Part shown: one piece after another, positions 52,401 through 57,234 of the stretch
How the letters are laid out: every line of letters begins with the position of its first letter
Numbering within the stretch: the first letter of the stretch is position 1
Origin: Eumeta japonica
Lineage: Eukaryota > Arthropoda > Insecta > Lepidoptera > Psychidae
Direction: 5' to 3'
Length of the DNA: 64,000 nucleotides
Assembly: GCA_005406025.1 (NCBI GenBank)
Contig: BGZK01000001.1
Span: 62,001-126,000 of the forward strand
Program-made: the position numbers and the translations under genes
Notes under the pieces: model-generated
What the model saw: only the letters and a program-made list of their open reading frames with translations
Told to the model about the DNA's origin: nothing
Databases searched by the model: none

Positions 52401-52629
52401 AGATTCGACTAGGCTGTCGGTGGTCCACCTGAGCCCGCTCGGCTCTCAAGTCAGCTTCGCGAACATGACGAGGATAGAGAACGTGGTGGACTGGGACGCC
52501 ATCGCCAAGAAGTACCGCGCGCTGATGAGGGACGAGCCCGAGGAGCCGGTGAACAAGGAGGTCGAAGACGTGACCGATACTGTTTCGGAAACAGTGCCGA
52601 ACAATATTGCTGCTCTGTCGCCATCTTGA
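19304..52629 (+). CDS. nompC: nompC / TRPN mechanotransduction channel gene (overview of all exons)
   Basis: Spliced gene for the TRPN channel NompC, an ion channel of insect mechanosensory neurons in which a long ankyrin spring tethers the pore to microtubules (family knowledge). The exons placed here encode about 1,590 residues: roughly 29 ankyrin repeats, a linker, hydrophobic segments through S5, pore helix and S6, a TRP helix and a short tail ending in PSLSPS-type low-complexity sequence. Exon boundaries were set from AG/GT signals and codon phase, and all joins are phase-consistent except at two one-base frameshifts (exons at 44,252 and 49,854). The protein is close to Drosophila NompC over its whole length as I recall it. 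The segment before the first ankyrin repeat (about 100 or more residues in Drosophila) was not found. Introns range from 47-100 bp around the pore exons to about 9 kb near the 5' end and contain many transposon remnants. Confidence 0.95.
20118..20160. repeat. Perfect 13-bp inverted repeat around a TA tract
   Basis: atgttgtaagggc and its exact complement flank caatatatatatatatt. Within the first large nompC intron; possibly a tiny fold-back element. Confidence 0.85.
20550..22250 (+). pseudogene. CR1/Jockey-like LINE reverse-transcriptase remnant
   Basis: Broken open frames carry reverse-transcriptase text in order: FKSIKMKKTVDLDG (20,675), SDPTNFRPI followed by VPALSKIFEKL (20,870-20,930), MGVPRGSILVPFLFLVYIND (21,267), IADDTSLFFKI (the Y/F-ADD site, 21,365), NESKTKLVEFSLSNSKLV (21,480), LGLTLDSKLRWNSHI (21,597) and a C-terminal NLPFAEFNLFVKRKLYGKDY (22,091). 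Several frameshifts and stops make it inactive. It lies in the nompC intron 19,406-28,379, in the same orientation as the gene. Confidence 0.9.
23700..25100 (+). pseudogene. LINE ORF1 and endonuclease remnant
   Basis: Fragments resemble the end of a non-LTR ORF1 (KATKKNGFKCV, then a short interval, KNDNSRPIHTEN near 24,560-24,660). The start of an AP endonuclease domain follows (RTRSKITEIYLNLISNEYDT near 24,740-24,805, then DNRHYIYKRDRQ near 24,857). It is decayed by stops and shifts. It lies downstream of the reverse-transcriptase fragment at 20.55 kb although in an intact element it would be upstream, so these are separate insertions or a rearranged one. Confidence 0.6.
25110..28379. other. 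Intron remainder, no gene seen
   Basis: AT-rich; a GC/CpG-rich patch at about 26,565-26,770 and a fragment like the head of repeat family R at 27,838-27,885 (aactggccaggagcatgtcgg). No coding evidence before the exon at 28,380. Confidence 0.4.
28380..28481 (+). CDS. nompC: nompC exon, ankyrin repeat 2
   Basis: A 34-codon phase-0 exon beginning DNYNVLHISAMYSREDVVKL and ending DPFSTGG, a canonical NompC ankyrin repeat. The acceptor is cattaCAG and the donor is the modest GTGAAT. Only the Ile-Ser at positions 8-9 departs from the Ile-Ala usually found there. Confidence 0.93.
28924..29040 (+). CDS. nompC: nompC exon, ankyrin repeat 3
   Basis: A 39-codon phase-0 exon starting SRQQTAVHLVASRQTGTATS and ending RLRADG. 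The acceptor follows a long pyrimidine run (tttttccccactccatttCAG) and the donor is a consensus GTAAGT. It lies only 442 bp after the previous exon, so these two repeats form a compact pair within long introns. Confidence 0.94.
29041..30480. other. Intron, no gene seen
   Basis: AT-rich. It contains an overlapping palindrome (aagaatagaa-t-ttctattctt, 29,829-29,849). The sequence changes abruptly to GC-rich at about 30,480, where the candidate internal promoter region begins. Confidence 0.5.
30917..30950 (+). promoter_or_regulatory. Candidate internal TATA-less promoter of nompC (Inr + DPE)
   Basis: TCAGT at 30,917-30,921 fits the arthropod initiator. Taking its A (30,919) as +1, AGACA at 30,946-30,950 lies exactly at +28 to +32, where the downstream promoter element RGWYV is expected. 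The surrounding 30.48-31.20 kb is strongly GC/CpG-rich compared with the AT-rich introns on both sides. The motifs are short and could coincide by chance. Confidence 0.4.
31162..31185 (+). CDS. uORF before the alternative nompC start
   Basis: A 7-codon upstream ORF (MDSSLVR, stop TGA) starts in a strong context, gccgccATGG, and ends three bases before the ATG at 31,189, in the same frame as the main ORF. If the internal promoter is real, this arrangement would limit or regulate initiation at 31,189 through reinitiation or leaky scanning. No expression evidence is available from the sequence. Confidence 0.3.
   Translation: MDSSLVR
31189..31416 (+). CDS. nompC: Candidate alternative first coding exon of nompC (short isoform)
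   Basis: From ATG 31,189 (context GAAAG-ATG-A, A at -3) the frame runs 45 codons straight into ankyrin repeat 4 without a stop. The extension begins MTDAPRRRNSPSSKSEEPKE and is rich in Arg, Ser, Glu and Lys, like a disordered N-terminus, followed by a charged helix-like stretch (LNKERRNREWRRLIRD). An in-frame TGA at 31,183-31,185 makes this the only possible upstream start. A GC-rich region with an Inr/DPE-like pair (30,917-30,950) sits 270 bp upstream. A product starting here would lack ankyrin repeats 1-3 and the canonical N-terminus. This is inference: the open frame could be chance, favoured by high GC. Confidence 0.45.
31324..31416 (+). CDS. nompC: nompC exon, ankyrin repeat 4 (canonical acceptor form)
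   Basis: A 31-codon phase-0 exon, RGQIPLLLAVEAGNQSMVRE through TAEQLK, matching the fourth ankyrin repeat. The acceptor is tgttgCAG at 31,321-31,323. It has a poor pyrimidine tract, but a branch-point-like CTAAT lies about 22 bp upstream. The donor GTGCTT is weak. The same reading frame is open upstream to an ATG at 31,189, so this exon may also be the 3' part of an alternative first exon (separate entry). Confidence 0.9.
31417..33181. other. Intron, no gene seen
   Basis: AT-rich intron between ankyrin exons 4 and 5; no recognisable mobile element or coding segment. Confidence 0.5.
33182..33395 (+). CDS. nompC: nompC exon, ankyrin repeats 5-6
   Basis: This exon of 71 codons plus one base starts AGTPAGDTALHLAARRRDVD and includes GQTALHIAAAEGDEPLVKYF and GVRANAAIADNE. 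The acceptor is acaccaCAG and the donor is GTGATC after a split Asp codon (phase 1). Two complete ankyrin repeats are present. It is very GC-rich, so long open frames also appear on the other strand; those are shadows. Confidence 0.95.
33590..33800 (-). repeat. Degenerate hexamer repeat, island 2
   Basis: On the minus strand this reads as repeated gaatcg/gaattgg-type units, translating into a low-complexity I-G-I-E-I/R-I-G-I pattern over about 50 codons. The open frame is a by-product of the repeat period, not a gene. Similar in composition to islands at 9.6 and 48.4 kb. Confidence 0.6.
35140..36970 (-). pseudogene. RTE-like LINE remnant (reverse transcriptase)
   Basis: On the minus strand, RT text in order: EIERSVQEMKNNKVPGSYQI and WRNSSFIQFYKGKGDLRECS (36,630-36,400), GVHQGSILSPLLFNSTMDHL, then WHILYADDVMLISENIEGLQ (36,010-35,860, with the YADD catalytic site), NGLKINRKKTEHMS (about 35,800), and a 3' region with RRQEDHMLKLV and KKRTSKADPK (35,340-35,160). 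Stops and frameshifts show it is inactive. It sits in the intron between ankyrin exons 5 and 6, opposite in orientation to nompC. Confidence 0.9.
37081..37127 (+). repeat. tRNA-Leu-like 5' fragment
   Basis: acgtggctgagttgtctaag then gcgcta matches the D-arm/A-box of eukaryotic tRNA-Leu (tggccgagNggtctaaggcgc) with few changes. The 3' half and B-box are absent, replaced by the exon acceptor region 30 bp on. A decayed tRNA pseudogene or tRNA-derived SINE head, not a functional tRNA. Confidence 0.5.
37155..37351 (+). CDS. nompC: nompC exon, ankyrin repeats 7-8
   Basis: Completes the split Asp codon (g|at), then RTPMHLAAENGHAAIIELLA and KDGSTLMHIASLNGHADCAM, ending YLHMPNK. The acceptor is acgttcaCAG and the donor is GTAATG in phase 0. 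The sequence is nearly identical in character to Drosophila NompC. A tRNA-Leu-like remnant ends about 30 bp before the acceptor. Confidence 0.96.
37493..37591 (+). CDS. nompC: nompC exon, ankyrin repeat 9
   Basis: A 33-codon phase-0 exon, DGARSIHTAARYGHVGIINT through VDVTTN. The acceptor follows a T-rich tract (ttttttaattttAG) and the donor is GTAAGA. The flanking introns are short (141 and 81 bp). Confidence 0.96.
37673..37817 (+). CDS. nompC: nompC exon, ankyrin repeat 10
   Basis: This exon of 48 codons plus one base reads DNYTALHIAVESCKPAVVET, then the GADVHIRGG turn and ETPLHIAARIPE. The acceptor is gtgttcAG and the donor is GTACAA, leaving phase 1. Confidence 0.96.
37818..39056. other. 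Intron, no gene seen
   Basis: Very AT-rich, no recognisable element or coding segment. Confidence 0.5.
39057..39214 (+). CDS. nompC: nompC exon, ankyrin repeats 11-12 (part)
   Basis: Completes a Gly codon (g|gt), then DKCALMLLKSGAGPNKSTED, HTPVHVAAKYGNLATIVLLL and GDPLRKTK. The acceptor is cttatgCAG and the donor is GTAAAT in phase 0. Confidence 0.96.
39444..40671 (+). CDS. nompC: nompC large exon, about 12 ankyrin repeats
   Basis: One uninterrupted exon of 409 codons plus one base covers roughly ankyrin repeats 12-24. Typical TPLHLAA cores recur about every 33 residues, for example HMACRSC, LHYACN, FHYCAIAG, LLIACNRG, LHLAAEHG, LHLAAMNG, LHLAAASG, IHAAAQNN, AHIAAIQG, LQLAAEGG, VHLAAQYG and LHVAAYYG. 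The acceptor is attttaCAG. The donor is the weak GTTTGC (40,672), chosen because phase and protein continue perfectly at 40,803. Reading through it adds only Gly-Leu-Leu and then TAA, so intron retention would truncate the protein within the ankyrin domain. The ATG at 39,459 is internal, not a start. Confidence 0.98.
40803..41002 (+). CDS. nompC: nompC exon, ankyrin repeats ~24-25
   Basis: Completes a Glu codon (g|aa), continuing TVRELLSHASGTVKSEAPTG and then LTPLHLAAYSGNENVVRLLL and VQVDAATVEN. The acceptor is ttatttaCAG and the donor is a consensus GTAAGT in phase 0. The insert between the two repeat halves (SEAPTGVSLVPELGAE) is characteristic of NompC. Confidence 0.97.
41183..41719 (+). 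CDS. nompC: nompC exon, last four ankyrin repeats and linker start
   Basis: A 179-codon phase-0 exon. The last four repeats have cores NPLHLACFGG, TGLHIASTHG, TPLHCAAKAG and APIWFAASEN, followed by the linker EDKRFIYNLMVCSKNHNNIP and FVLVSPAPVDTAAKLSNIY. The acceptor is gttttatcAG and the donor is GTGAAT. The linker couples the ankyrin spring to the membrane domain (family knowledge). Confidence 0.98.
41804..42010 (+). CDS. nompC: nompC exon, linker domain
   Basis: A 69-codon phase-0 exon beginning EKERAKDLIAAGKQCEAMAT and ending with NEQKEVIAHTVVQRYLQ, the strongly conserved linker helices below the membrane. The acceptor is ttttataCAG and the donor is GTAAAA. Confidence 0.98.
42100..42793 (+). 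CDS. nompC: nompC exon, membrane segments up to S5
   Basis: 231 codons plus one base. After ELWRGGLKW come six hydrophobic stretches: IKIMFLFFAFIIFPPVWLMF; FMSYLTSHIYLMILLSLVGI; YEVMLLIWLSGLLLFEL; IKIAVLLFGMIGVATHVVGW; CFALSFLLACVQILDFLSF; and FLAVLAIFVFGFSMHIVALN. They cover pre-S1/S1 to S5, with the amphipathic linker GPWAIIIGDLMKDLGR before S5. The exon ends RRNYFSD plus one base. The donor is GTAAAT in phase 1, which accepts the cassette exon or either pore exon. Confidence 0.98.
42889..42996 (+). CDS. nompC: Candidate cassette exon in the S5-pore loop of nompC
   Basis: After a T-rich acceptor (tttttaataatAG) a 108-bp segment is open in the required phase (2 bases, 35 codons, 1 base) and ends at the strong donor GTAAGT. 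It encodes DSTRLKRQSNDIQWIIPSRL followed by a basic, Gly/Gln-rich end (YRRKQGQGG). Its length is a multiple of three, so it could be included or skipped before either pore exon without shifting frame. It would add 36 residues to the extracellular turret before the pore helix. I do not recognise it from the canonical Drosophila protein; it may be a lineage-specific or known alternative exon. Confidence 0.5.
42997..43992. other. Intron before the pore exons
   Basis: About 1 kb of mixed composition. A GC-rich block at 43,610-43,700 contains an inverted gcgaggc/gcctcgc and a 69-codon open frame with no known family; it may be a transposon fragment. No further pore-like exon is present. Confidence 0.4.
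43993..44204 (+). CDS. nompC: nompC pore/S6 exon, version A
   Basis: 2 bases plus 70 codons. It starts SMTPIEAFEKLFFAVFGQIT, then LSDLNYISDVRPSWTQILFK, and ends with S6 (MLVSVVVLINLLIAMMSDTY QRIQ). It is phase-compatible with the upstream exon (phase 1) and the downstream exon (phase 0). The acceptor is actatattgtAG and the donor is GTAATT. The pore-helix and filter region reads FGQITLSD instead of the canonical FGQTTTEQ. Paired with version B 47 bp downstream; the two cannot both be included without shifting frame. This version is intact. Confidence 0.85.
44252..44465 (+). CDS. nompC: nompC pore/S6 exon, version B (canonical type, one-base frameshift)
   Basis: Starts in phase with VTMPPIYSFELLFFAVFGQT and continues TTEQTQINPK, the canonical NompC pore. 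The frame then breaks in a C4A4 run at 44,334-44,341. The rest (NVQPVWTNYLFKIVFGIYML, then the S6 identical to version A) is in another frame. The length is 214 bp where 215 (or another value of 2 mod 3) is needed, so one base appears to be missing. As printed, translation would stop soon after (TAG at 44,376). Conserved S6 protein with many synonymous differences from version A shows long purifying selection, so a homopolymer assembly error is likely. The acceptor is tctttttaCAG and the donor is GTAACG. Confidence 0.8.
45500..45741. mobile_element. Non-autonomous hAT-type element (MITE) with 8-bp target duplication
   Basis: The element 45,508-45,733 (226 bp) begins CAGTGGCGTAG and ends with the complement CTACGCCACTG. 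It is flanked by identical 8-bp copies of gccacgac (45,500-45,507 and 45,734-45,741). An 8-bp target duplication with CAG-type ends is the signature of hAT transposons. It has no coding capacity. Located in the nompC intron after the pore exons. Confidence 0.85.
46345..47110 (+). repeat. Dispersed repeat family R, copy 2
   Basis: Aligns along its length with 60,655-61,400: both have tgctcattatagg(a/g)ttccg, 'ccattattacaaagaaatg', cccgcacaga, ggtatgtcgactatta, the aataactcaaaaac block and 'gacgtacggttt'. Near its end, a perfect 18-bp hairpin (47,027-47,066) replaces the simple cggacgg run found in copy 3. Confidence 0.8.
47027..47066. repeat. Perfect 18-bp hairpin within repeat copy 2
   Basis: cagatagtttcgtcgtgt, a 4-base loop, then its exact complement. 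Absent from the other two copies of the same repeat, so it formed after insertion. Confidence 0.9.
48385..48560 (+). repeat. Degenerate hexamer repeat, island 3
   Basis: Purine-rich runs such as gcgggatcgggaacaaaacc and atcgaaatcgagaacgaa grade into gaatca-type units. Same style as the islands at 9.6 kb and, on the opposite strand, 33.6 kb. Confidence 0.6.
48565..48602. repeat. Perfect 15-bp hairpin
   Basis: acactttaatctgta (48,565-48,579), 8-base loop, exact complement (48,588-48,602). Immediately downstream of hexamer island 3. Confidence 0.9.
49178..49233. repeat. Perfect 24-bp hairpin
   Basis: Arms 49,178-49,201 and 49,210-49,233 are exact complements with the 8-base loop accaaaac. Within the nompC intron before the TRP-domain exon. 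Too short-looped for a typical insect pre-miRNA but long enough to be a strong structure in RNA. Confidence 0.9.
49854..49983 (+). CDS. nompC: nompC exon, TRP domain (one-base frameshift)
   Basis: Begins AQSDIEWKYGLSKLIRNMHR, the TRP helix following S6, then TNTAPPPLNL. After this the expected VTTWLMWLIARCK is found one base out of frame: an extra A at about 49,944 (ttg-A-gtgacc). The exon is 130 bp where phase 0 at both ends requires a multiple of three. Taken literally, the frame would read SDHLAHVVDRPMQ and stop at TAG 51,802 in the next exon, losing most of the tail. The acceptor is gcttgtgCAG and the donor is GTATGC. Sequence error is more likely than a real truncation, but either is possible. 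Confidence 0.85.
49984..51730. other. Intron, no gene seen
   Basis: AT-rich intron between TRP-domain and tail exons; no element recognised. Confidence 0.5.
51731..51863 (+). CDS. nompC: nompC exon, cytoplasmic tail part 1
   Basis: 44 codons plus one base, starting ERLTKRKRPSLVHMVGLQRG and continuing MSPRTKAGAKWLSKVKRGQV. A basic, conserved NompC tail segment. The acceptor is ctatgcaCAG and the donor is GTGAGT (phase 1). Confidence 0.95.
52403..52629 (+). CDS. nompC: nompC last exon, C-terminus and stop
   Basis: Completes an Asp codon, then STRLSVVHLSPLGSQVSFAN and IENVVDWDAIAKKYRALMRD, a conserved NompC C-terminal motif. An acidic, Ser/Thr-rich end (EDVTDTVSETVPNN...) is followed by TGA at 52,627-52,629. 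The acceptor is taccttcaCAG. The ATG at 52,363 is intronic and not a start. Confidence 0.96.
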
Positions 52630-52925
52630 AACTTCAGCCGGAACACTATGGTTGGGGACCGTAAAACCGTCGACTGAATGTCTGGTTACCAGGTCGCATT
52701 TTGAAAAGTCAATTGGAACATGAAGTTGTATCCTCTTGTCTATGGCTGACGCAACGGAAACAGTCAACTGCATTTATCGATTAAAATTTTGTATCAAAGT
52801 ATGTTTACTAACAATTAATCCAATTGATTTATATGATTATCGTTACTAATTTCGAGTTTTGTATGTAAGTAAAAAGCAATGTTAACTTTATTGAAATAAA
52901 AATTGTTGCATGTTTGTTTTTTCAG
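52630..52925 (+). terminator. nompC 3' UTR with polyadenylation signal
   Basis: AATAAA at 52,895-52,900 lies 266 bp after the stop. It is followed by a GT-rich stretch (ttgttgcatgtttgttttttc), a good poly(A) site arrangement. Further AT-rich signals downstream could give longer 3' ends. Confidence 0.6.
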
Positions 52926-54095
52926 ATTGACAAAAATAGTACAACTATCTTGCTATATTATCAATATCATTTAAAAAATTCGTCTTAATTTTTTTAATTA
53001 AAGTTAATTATTACCGCTTATTAAAATTATAAACGTATATTACACCATTTATTTTCTATAGCTTATATTAAGACGTATGTTGTTGTAGTGTGACAAAGGA
53101 AACATTATTCTTTTAACATTCTATTTTTATCAATATTTTTTATTTAATTACGTGAATAAATCTGTAAAATTCTTGGCCATCTAATTTTCGAAAGCATAAT
53201 AGAGAAAAGGAAATAGACAAAAAGCGTGCTATAAAGGTAGCGGTTTCTTATAAAACTTAATTAAACACTACATGTAAGAGTTAGCATAAGCTAGAATGGT
53301 ATAAGACGAAATAATTGTCACTACCTTTTGTATTAAATCATAATTTTGTTACATAATTGACACGTAGGACCATTAATATTGTCTAACGCAGAACATCTAT
53401 TTTTACAATTCGGTTATACATGTACAGGTAAAGAACCGTCATACGTCTGTAAATATAGTCTTATGTATTTGTGTACCGACATTCTGATTAAAATATACCG
53501 TTTTGACATAAAGTGTTTGCTTTCTTCCGTCTAACAGGACAGGTGTCGACACTGTTTTGATATCATAGATGAATATGAATATATAGAGTTTGATATGTTG
53601 GGACGACGGCAACTATGACATTGTAGTTTAATAGGATGCACTGAGCATTCGCTGAGTAAGCATGTTGAATGGCGTATTTCCGAACGAACAGAATAAAAAT
53701 GTTGGAGTTACACTTCTTTTGGCGCTTTGAGAAATCTGAGCAGTGCATTTTGAACAGAGGACGTGCTGATGTAACTCGCCATGAACTGAAGTTCGTACAG
53801 TTAGCACGCCTGGACAAGTAGCTTTCTTTTGACGTAAACGCTCGCAGGAAAGAATGTTATATGAATGGGATTGACGTTAGCTAATTAAATATCACGTGGT
53901 CTGTGGATTCGAAATTTAAATTTTGTACATGAATATTGGTAATATTAAAGCGTTTGTGTTTGTAGAAATAAAAAAGAATTGTCACTTGTATTGGCGTGCT
54001 GGAGTTATTCCGACCGGTGCGTAATGATGTATCAGTTAGGCGTTCGATACAATTAACCGAATGGGCACGTGTTTTAAACAAGAGATATTGAGTAG

Positions 54096-54131
<36 letters not shown>

Positions 54132-55020
54132 GTGTATATACATGTATTTTTATTTAGGAATTTCTAAAGACTGATATTTACCCTATGTTGTTTACATTCA
54201 TAAAATATTGTAAGTATATATATACATTATAGCGTATATTTATTTTTTTATTATTATAAAAATTTTGTCGAGATTTGAAGTTATATTTATTTAAAGCATT
54301 AATAGCACTAATAATACTATACATTTGTTCTTTCTTGAATTTGAATAATTAATTTTTAATTCACCGAAAACAATTGTTTTTTAGTCACGCCAAAAAAAGT
54401 ATAACTTCTTGAGCGCGCACATGTAATTTTTTTTCTTCTGTTAATGTATCTGTAGGATTATTCAAAACCTTTTTCCTTTTAAGCCGTAGTCTCGCATGTC
54501 CTTGCACTCCGTTGTCGCGGATAACATACTCGATACCGAGGTGTCACCAGCGTCAAAGCTGTTAATGCATTCGTAGACAATTAAAAGGTCGAAACAATAA
54601 AACGATACAGATGCCTAAATAATGCATTACAAGCTCGCCGGCGACCTCTTTTAACCATTTTATCTCACGTGAGATAAGGAGTGCTTCCGCGCTGTGACAG
54701 GGCCGTCTTAAATTAACATAATCGAAAACGGAGCCTTCCGCTAATAAGCGTATAATTTATGTTATAAATTAAACATTTCTTAGTGTCTAGAAAAAAATAA
54801 TTGTTTATTTACATGTTATCGATCGACAGTGACTGGTTTTCTGTTCACTATTGAAAAGAATAAATTTTACCTCGTCAACGAAAAAAAATAATTAAAATCA
54901 GTCATTTTATGCGATCACGCTATAATAGCCAGGAATATAATTATTTTGTTTTTAATTTCAATTTATATATTGTTACATCTATTGTAAAATATCGTACATA
55001 AACATATGAACGTAGTGCCC
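52926..55020. other. Intergenic region between nompC and the lipase gene
   Basis: About 2 kb of AT-rich DNA. It has a TA microsatellite (54,099-54,127), an 18-bp perfect palindrome ttatctcacgtgagataa (54,660-54,677) around an E-box CACGTG, and gacagggccgtcttaa at about 54,698, possibly the end of a repeat that recurs at 63,174. Open frames here are not supported. Confidence 0.5.
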
Positions 55021-55052
55021 TTATATTTTAAAACATCCGTACACAGACCAGT
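55021..55052 (+). promoter_or_regulatory. Candidate promoter of the signal-peptide/lipase gene
   Basis: tatatttt at 55,022-55,029 is followed at normal spacing by CCAGT (55,048-55,052), a near match to the arthropod initiator. This would give a 5' UTR of about 128 bases. The flanking DNA is AT-rich, so the TATA match carries limited weight. Confidence 0.3.
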
Positions 55053-55177
55053 TGCGTGCGAACGCTCGGCAGTAGCGAACGTGTATACTGCAGAAATAAC
55101 AGTGTTGTTTCCTTACGGATTTATTTATGAAAAAAAGAAATTACGAAGTACATTGGTAAACTTTACAAATTTTAGAA

Positions 55178-55226
55178 ATGCATAAAAACAATGTGGCTTT
55201 ATGGATTTTGCTGTCGACGTTTTATG
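55178..55226 (+). CDS. Signal-peptide exon (lipase and/or 40-residue peptide)
   Basis: ATG 55,178 opens MHKNNVALWILLSTFY plus one base, a short positively charged start followed by a hydrophobic core, typical of a secretory signal peptide. The donor is a consensus GTAAGT in phase 1. Two downstream exons fit this phase: one at 55,510 ending in a stop within 25 codons, and one at 55,830 leading to a lipase domain. Which is the main partner cannot be told from sequence. A TATA-like and initiator-like pair sits about 130 bp upstream. Confidence 0.6.
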
Positions 55227-55509
55227 GTAAGTGCTTCGCTTACAAATTTTTAAACAAAATTTTTTCTTCTTTAATTTTTTCTTATTGTTATTGATATTTT
55301 TAAAAAAAATTTAATGGAACTAGGGTCTTCCTCTTTACCATATAATAGAAAATTATAATAGCAGAATAATGTATATGCGAAAATATCACAATAACTTTTA
55401 AACATTATCGTGGAACTGTTATTTATGGACATTTCAATTTTATTACACGAACTTAATTATACCCAACACTACTACAGCAAAATTTTATATATCCAACACG
55501 TATAATCAG

Positions 55510-55583
55510 CAACAGAAGAAGATCCGACAGTCACCCCGCCAGCACAAAGCCAGCATGTACCCAAAATAATACCGTCACTCTAA
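55510..55583 (+). CDS. Candidate terminal exon of a 40-residue secreted peptide
   Basis: After acceptor ataatCAG the segment joins the signal-peptide exon in phase (g|ca, Ala) and encodes TEEDPTVTPPAQSQHVPKII followed by PSL and TAA (55,581-55,583). AATAAA lies at 55,629-55,634, 46 bp downstream. The predicted product would be a 16-17 residue signal plus a roughly 23-residue Pro/Thr/Gln-rich, Cys-free peptide. It could be a small independent gene, a premature-termination isoform of the lipase, or chance. I do not recognise the peptide. Confidence 0.4.
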
Positions 55584-55829
55584 AACGAAATCATTGAGCT
55601 GTTGTTCGATAGCATTTTAATTCAATTAAATAAACTTATCAAACAGATGATGCAAAACTCCAATGTCTTTTATTTACATTTAAGAATAACTTATATTCGA
55701 ACAGATCATAATAAAATGTTAATCAAATTCAATCATCCGCCATCCTCTTTGGTTATTTGATTCGTGTGCGTTCTTGACCGCGGTATTTGACTTGTGAATT
55801 AACTATTATTTAATTGTACTTATTTGAAG

Positions 55830-55872
55830 GTGCCTGTCCGAATTACGCGGCCTGGTTGAAATGTTATAAAGG
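55830..55872 (+). CDS. Lipase N-terminal mini-exon
   Basis: A 43-bp exon with acceptor acttatttgaAG and donor GTGAGT. It joins the signal-peptide exon (Gly) and encodes ACPNYAAWLKCYK plus two bases. The two-Cys motif is plausible as the mature N-terminus of a secreted lipase, and the phase agrees with the next exon 5.9 kb downstream. It is short, so placement rests on phase, splice sites and plausible protein sequence. Confidence 0.5.
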
Positions 55873-56308
55873 GTGAGTGCTTAATTAATTCGAAGTTTTA
55901 TGTAATGGTAGCTATAAGTTTTATATTATATTATAATGAAACACCCAGACGAGCAAAAGTGAATTAGGCTTTTCTTTGGAAAAATATATTATTTTATTAA
56001 TTACACCTAACATAAGTTTATGAGGAAGTAAAAACCAAACCATATAATCATCGTAACAATTTTTTTTTAATAGAAAATTAAACTACCTAATATTTGTATT
56101 ATGTCTATTTTTTACCCATTTTGATTGCTTGTTGACAATCCACTCGATGATTTAAAAAATATTTATTCTCTACTCTCAAATAAAGGACTCTTATTAACAG
56201 ACCGTGTATTGAACTTTGTATCAACGATACGGCTTGCTTTACACCTGTTTTCTCCGTTAAACGCTTGCTTATAAGAATGAGTTAGTTTCTTCTCAATTTC
56301 AGAAGAAT

Positions 56309-56448
56309 AAGCCTATATCAAAGCATGATCGGCGGACAGAAAAGGATTCAGTCATACAAAAAAAAGAATGCACTACTGTCTCCTTCTTCGCTTGTATGAC
56401 TCTAATCTTCTCTGTTCGCCGGACATGTTCGCTCGTGAATATAGGCTT
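56309..56448. mobile_element. Fold-back (MITE-like) element, about 140 bp
   Basis: Ends aagcctata and tataggctt are complementary. The inner arms also pair imperfectly over about 50 bp (gatcggcggacagaaaagga on the left against the complement of tcttctctgttcgccggaca on the right; cagtcatacaa against ttgtatgact), around a roughly 30-bp loop. No target duplication is obvious. Confidence 0.65.
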
Positions 56449-57204
56449 TATACTAGAGATATCTTAATGGGACTGAAAGGTAACAACAACCATATATTAT
56501 AATAGATCTAATAAACTGTTGTCAATGAAATATTCATATATTTAGTGATGCTTATGTATTACACAAGCTGAATCATTCGTCATTATCGACGCATGCGTAA
56601 CCTAGCAGACTTATGCGATAGAATACAAGGAAACGCACGAGCCGATTGACGAAAAAAAAGTCAATATTAAGACAAAATAGCATTTTAAATGCTTGTAATT
56701 ATTATTTAAATAAAAAGAGGCACACGTGACGCAACAGTGCATACATTTATATTACCTACAGAAATACAAAAGAAAGACGTCGACAAGCGTTTTTATTCAT
56801 GTTTACATATTGAAATGACTGCTTATGATCAAGATTATTATTTCTTTCTTGTCTTAAAAACTTAATTTTCCTTTTTCCATTTTCATTATTTATGTGCTCA
56901 TTAGTCAGTTTCTTATGTTGACAATATTTGTCTTCTTTAAACCATTTTTCTTTAAGAAGTTTTCATTATATTGTTACAACACAGTGAGGATCGGTGCCCT
57001 AATATCATTTTTGTAGACTCGAATACCAATCAAACGTCATCACGAGACTCATCTTCTGGGTCGTGAGTAGTTACCATCACTCAACTCAACAATAGTCACC
57101 ATCTCGATACATCACCAGACCCTATGGAACACCTACGCCTAAAGGTTTCACCAAAGACAAATAAGTAAGCCCAAACTCAAATCAATACCAATACGAATAC
57201 GAAT

Positions 57205-57234
57205 AATCAAGTTTTGTAACACCAAAACTTGATT
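57205..57234. repeat. Perfect 12-bp hairpin
   Basis: aatcaagttttg, loop taacac, caaaacttgatt. Confidence 0.9.

Noticed and set aside
52360..52773. A 137-codon minus-strand open frame
   Set aside because: Shadow of the GC-rich last exon of nompC on the opposite strand.
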